Below are positions 14,388 to 14,824 of a stretch of DNA of 14,824 bases, piece after piece. The DNA lies in the NCBI GenBank assembly GCA_023419175.1, contig JAEZYG010000018.1:1-14824 (forward strand), read 5' to 3'. The notes beneath the pieces were generated by a model. The model saw only the letters and a program-made list of their open reading frames with translations. It ran no database searches and was not told the DNA's origin. This DNA is from Actinomycetes bacterium (GTDB taxonomy: Bacteria > Actinomycetota > Actinomycetes > Propionibacteriales > Propionibacteriaceae). Position 1 is the first letter of the stretch; the number at the start of each line of letters is the position of its first letter. The position numbers and the translations under genes are program-made.

Positions 14388-14824
14388 CTAGAATCCATAG
14401 CGGGCAAGAAATTCCCGATCAATTCCCGACTTTTTATCATTTTGTTGAGAAAGATAACCGATCACGTATTTACCGATCAGATCCGTTTCGCAATTCACTT
14501 TCTGCCCTATAACTGCATCGTGTAAAGTCGTATGGGCTGCTGTATGGGGGATGATAGATACGCTGAAATAACGTCCTTGTACCTTCGCAACCGTCAAGCT
14601 GATTCCGTCTAAAGCGACCGATCCCTTTTCGACAATCGTGGAGATGATCTCGTCTCCAGCCTCAAGATCGATCCAGATCGCATTCTCGTCTCGCTTCATT
14701 GAGATGATCGTTGCCATACCGTCGATATGTCCGCTGACGAGATGACCGCCAAGCCGTTGACCTAGAGCGCAGGCTCTTTCCAAATTGACCTTTTTCCCCG
14801 CCTTGATGCCGTAGAGGTTAGACC
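14388..14824 (-). CDS. ribE: Riboflavin synthase alpha subunit, 3' part (runs off the right edge)
   Basis: RibE dismutates two 6,7-dimethyl-8-ribityllumazine molecules into riboflavin and a pyrimidine that is recycled. The frame is open to the right edge; about 145 residues are present and the N-terminal part is missing. Recognisable are VNLERACALGQRLGGHLVSG and HIDG at the end of the first barrel, then the second barrel with VEKGSVALDGISLTV, SIIPHTAAHTTL and NCETDLIGKYV. The TTG at 14783 is not the start, since the conserved sequence continues upstream of it. The stop is 7 bases before ribBA. ribD and any FMN riboswitch would lie beyond the window. Confidence 0.95.
   Translation of the reverse strand, partial: SNLYGIKAGKKVNLERACALGQRLGGHLVSGHIDGMATIISMKRDENAIWIDLEAGDEIISTIVEKGSVALDGISLTVAKVQGRYFSVSIIPHTAAHTTLHDAVIGQKVNCETDLIGKYVIGYLSQQNDKKSGIDREFLARYGF

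Noticed and set aside
1..14824. Insertion sequence, prophage, CRISPR array, tRNA or toxin-antitoxin module
   Set aside because: No transposase, integrase, repeat-spacer pattern, tRNA fold or paired small genes could be supported anywhere in the window.

Overview
The window looks like chromosomal DNA from a moderate-GC actinobacterium, possibly of a propionibacterial type. The reasons are an anaerobic-route cobalamin set (cbiC, cbiD, a PduO-type adenosyltransferase) near a riboflavin operon, an anaerobic GlpABC glycerol-3-phosphate dehydrogenase, a lipoprotein cyclophilin of the kind common in actinobacteria, and a KimA-like permease followed by a TRAM-domain RNA methyltransferase. I recall that last pair also in mycobacteria (Rv2690c-Rv2689c). 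The assignment is an inference from gene content. No rRNA, tRNA, CRISPR array, insertion sequence or phage gene was seen.

Layout, left to right. (1) Bases 1-389, minus strand: the 5' part of an unrecognised membrane-protein gene running off the left edge, preceded by a roughly 300-base AT-rich gap with two hairpins. (2) 691-3826, minus: a KimA-like K+ permease whose end overlaps the start of a TrmA/RlmD-family RNA methyltransferase. (3) 3993-4610, plus: a DEDDh 3'-5' exonuclease, divergent from the permease; the gap holds a palindrome and evenly spaced repeats. (4) 4615-5238, minus: ATP:cob(I)alamin adenosyltransferase. (5) 5277-5990, plus: lipoprotein peptidyl-prolyl isomerase with a strong terminator. 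(6) 6097-10122, minus: glpA-glpB-glpC, translationally coupled, ending in its own strong terminator. (7) 10123-10822: about 700 bases, AT-rich, no convincing gene, but rich in dyad symmetry, with a consensus -10 box for cbiC. (8) 10823-12708, plus: cbiC-cbiD. (9) 12696-14824, minus: ribE (cut by the right edge)-ribBA-ribH, whose last codons overlap the end of cbiD tail to tail.

How they fit together: GlpABC oxidises glycerol-3-phosphate and passes electrons to the quinone pool without oxygen. CbiC and CbiD act in corrin-ring synthesis and PduO adenosylates the finished cofactor. The rib genes make riboflavin, the source of the FAD carried by GlpA/GlpB and, in organisms with BluB, of the lower ligand of B12. 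The picture is a facultative or anaerobic fermenter that makes its own B12. All recognised genes are known core or metabolic families. The least explained parts are the symmetric elements in the glpA-cbiC gap, the spaced repeats in the permease-exonuclease gap, and the unknown membrane gene at the left edge. I did not find a convincing new multi-gene system.
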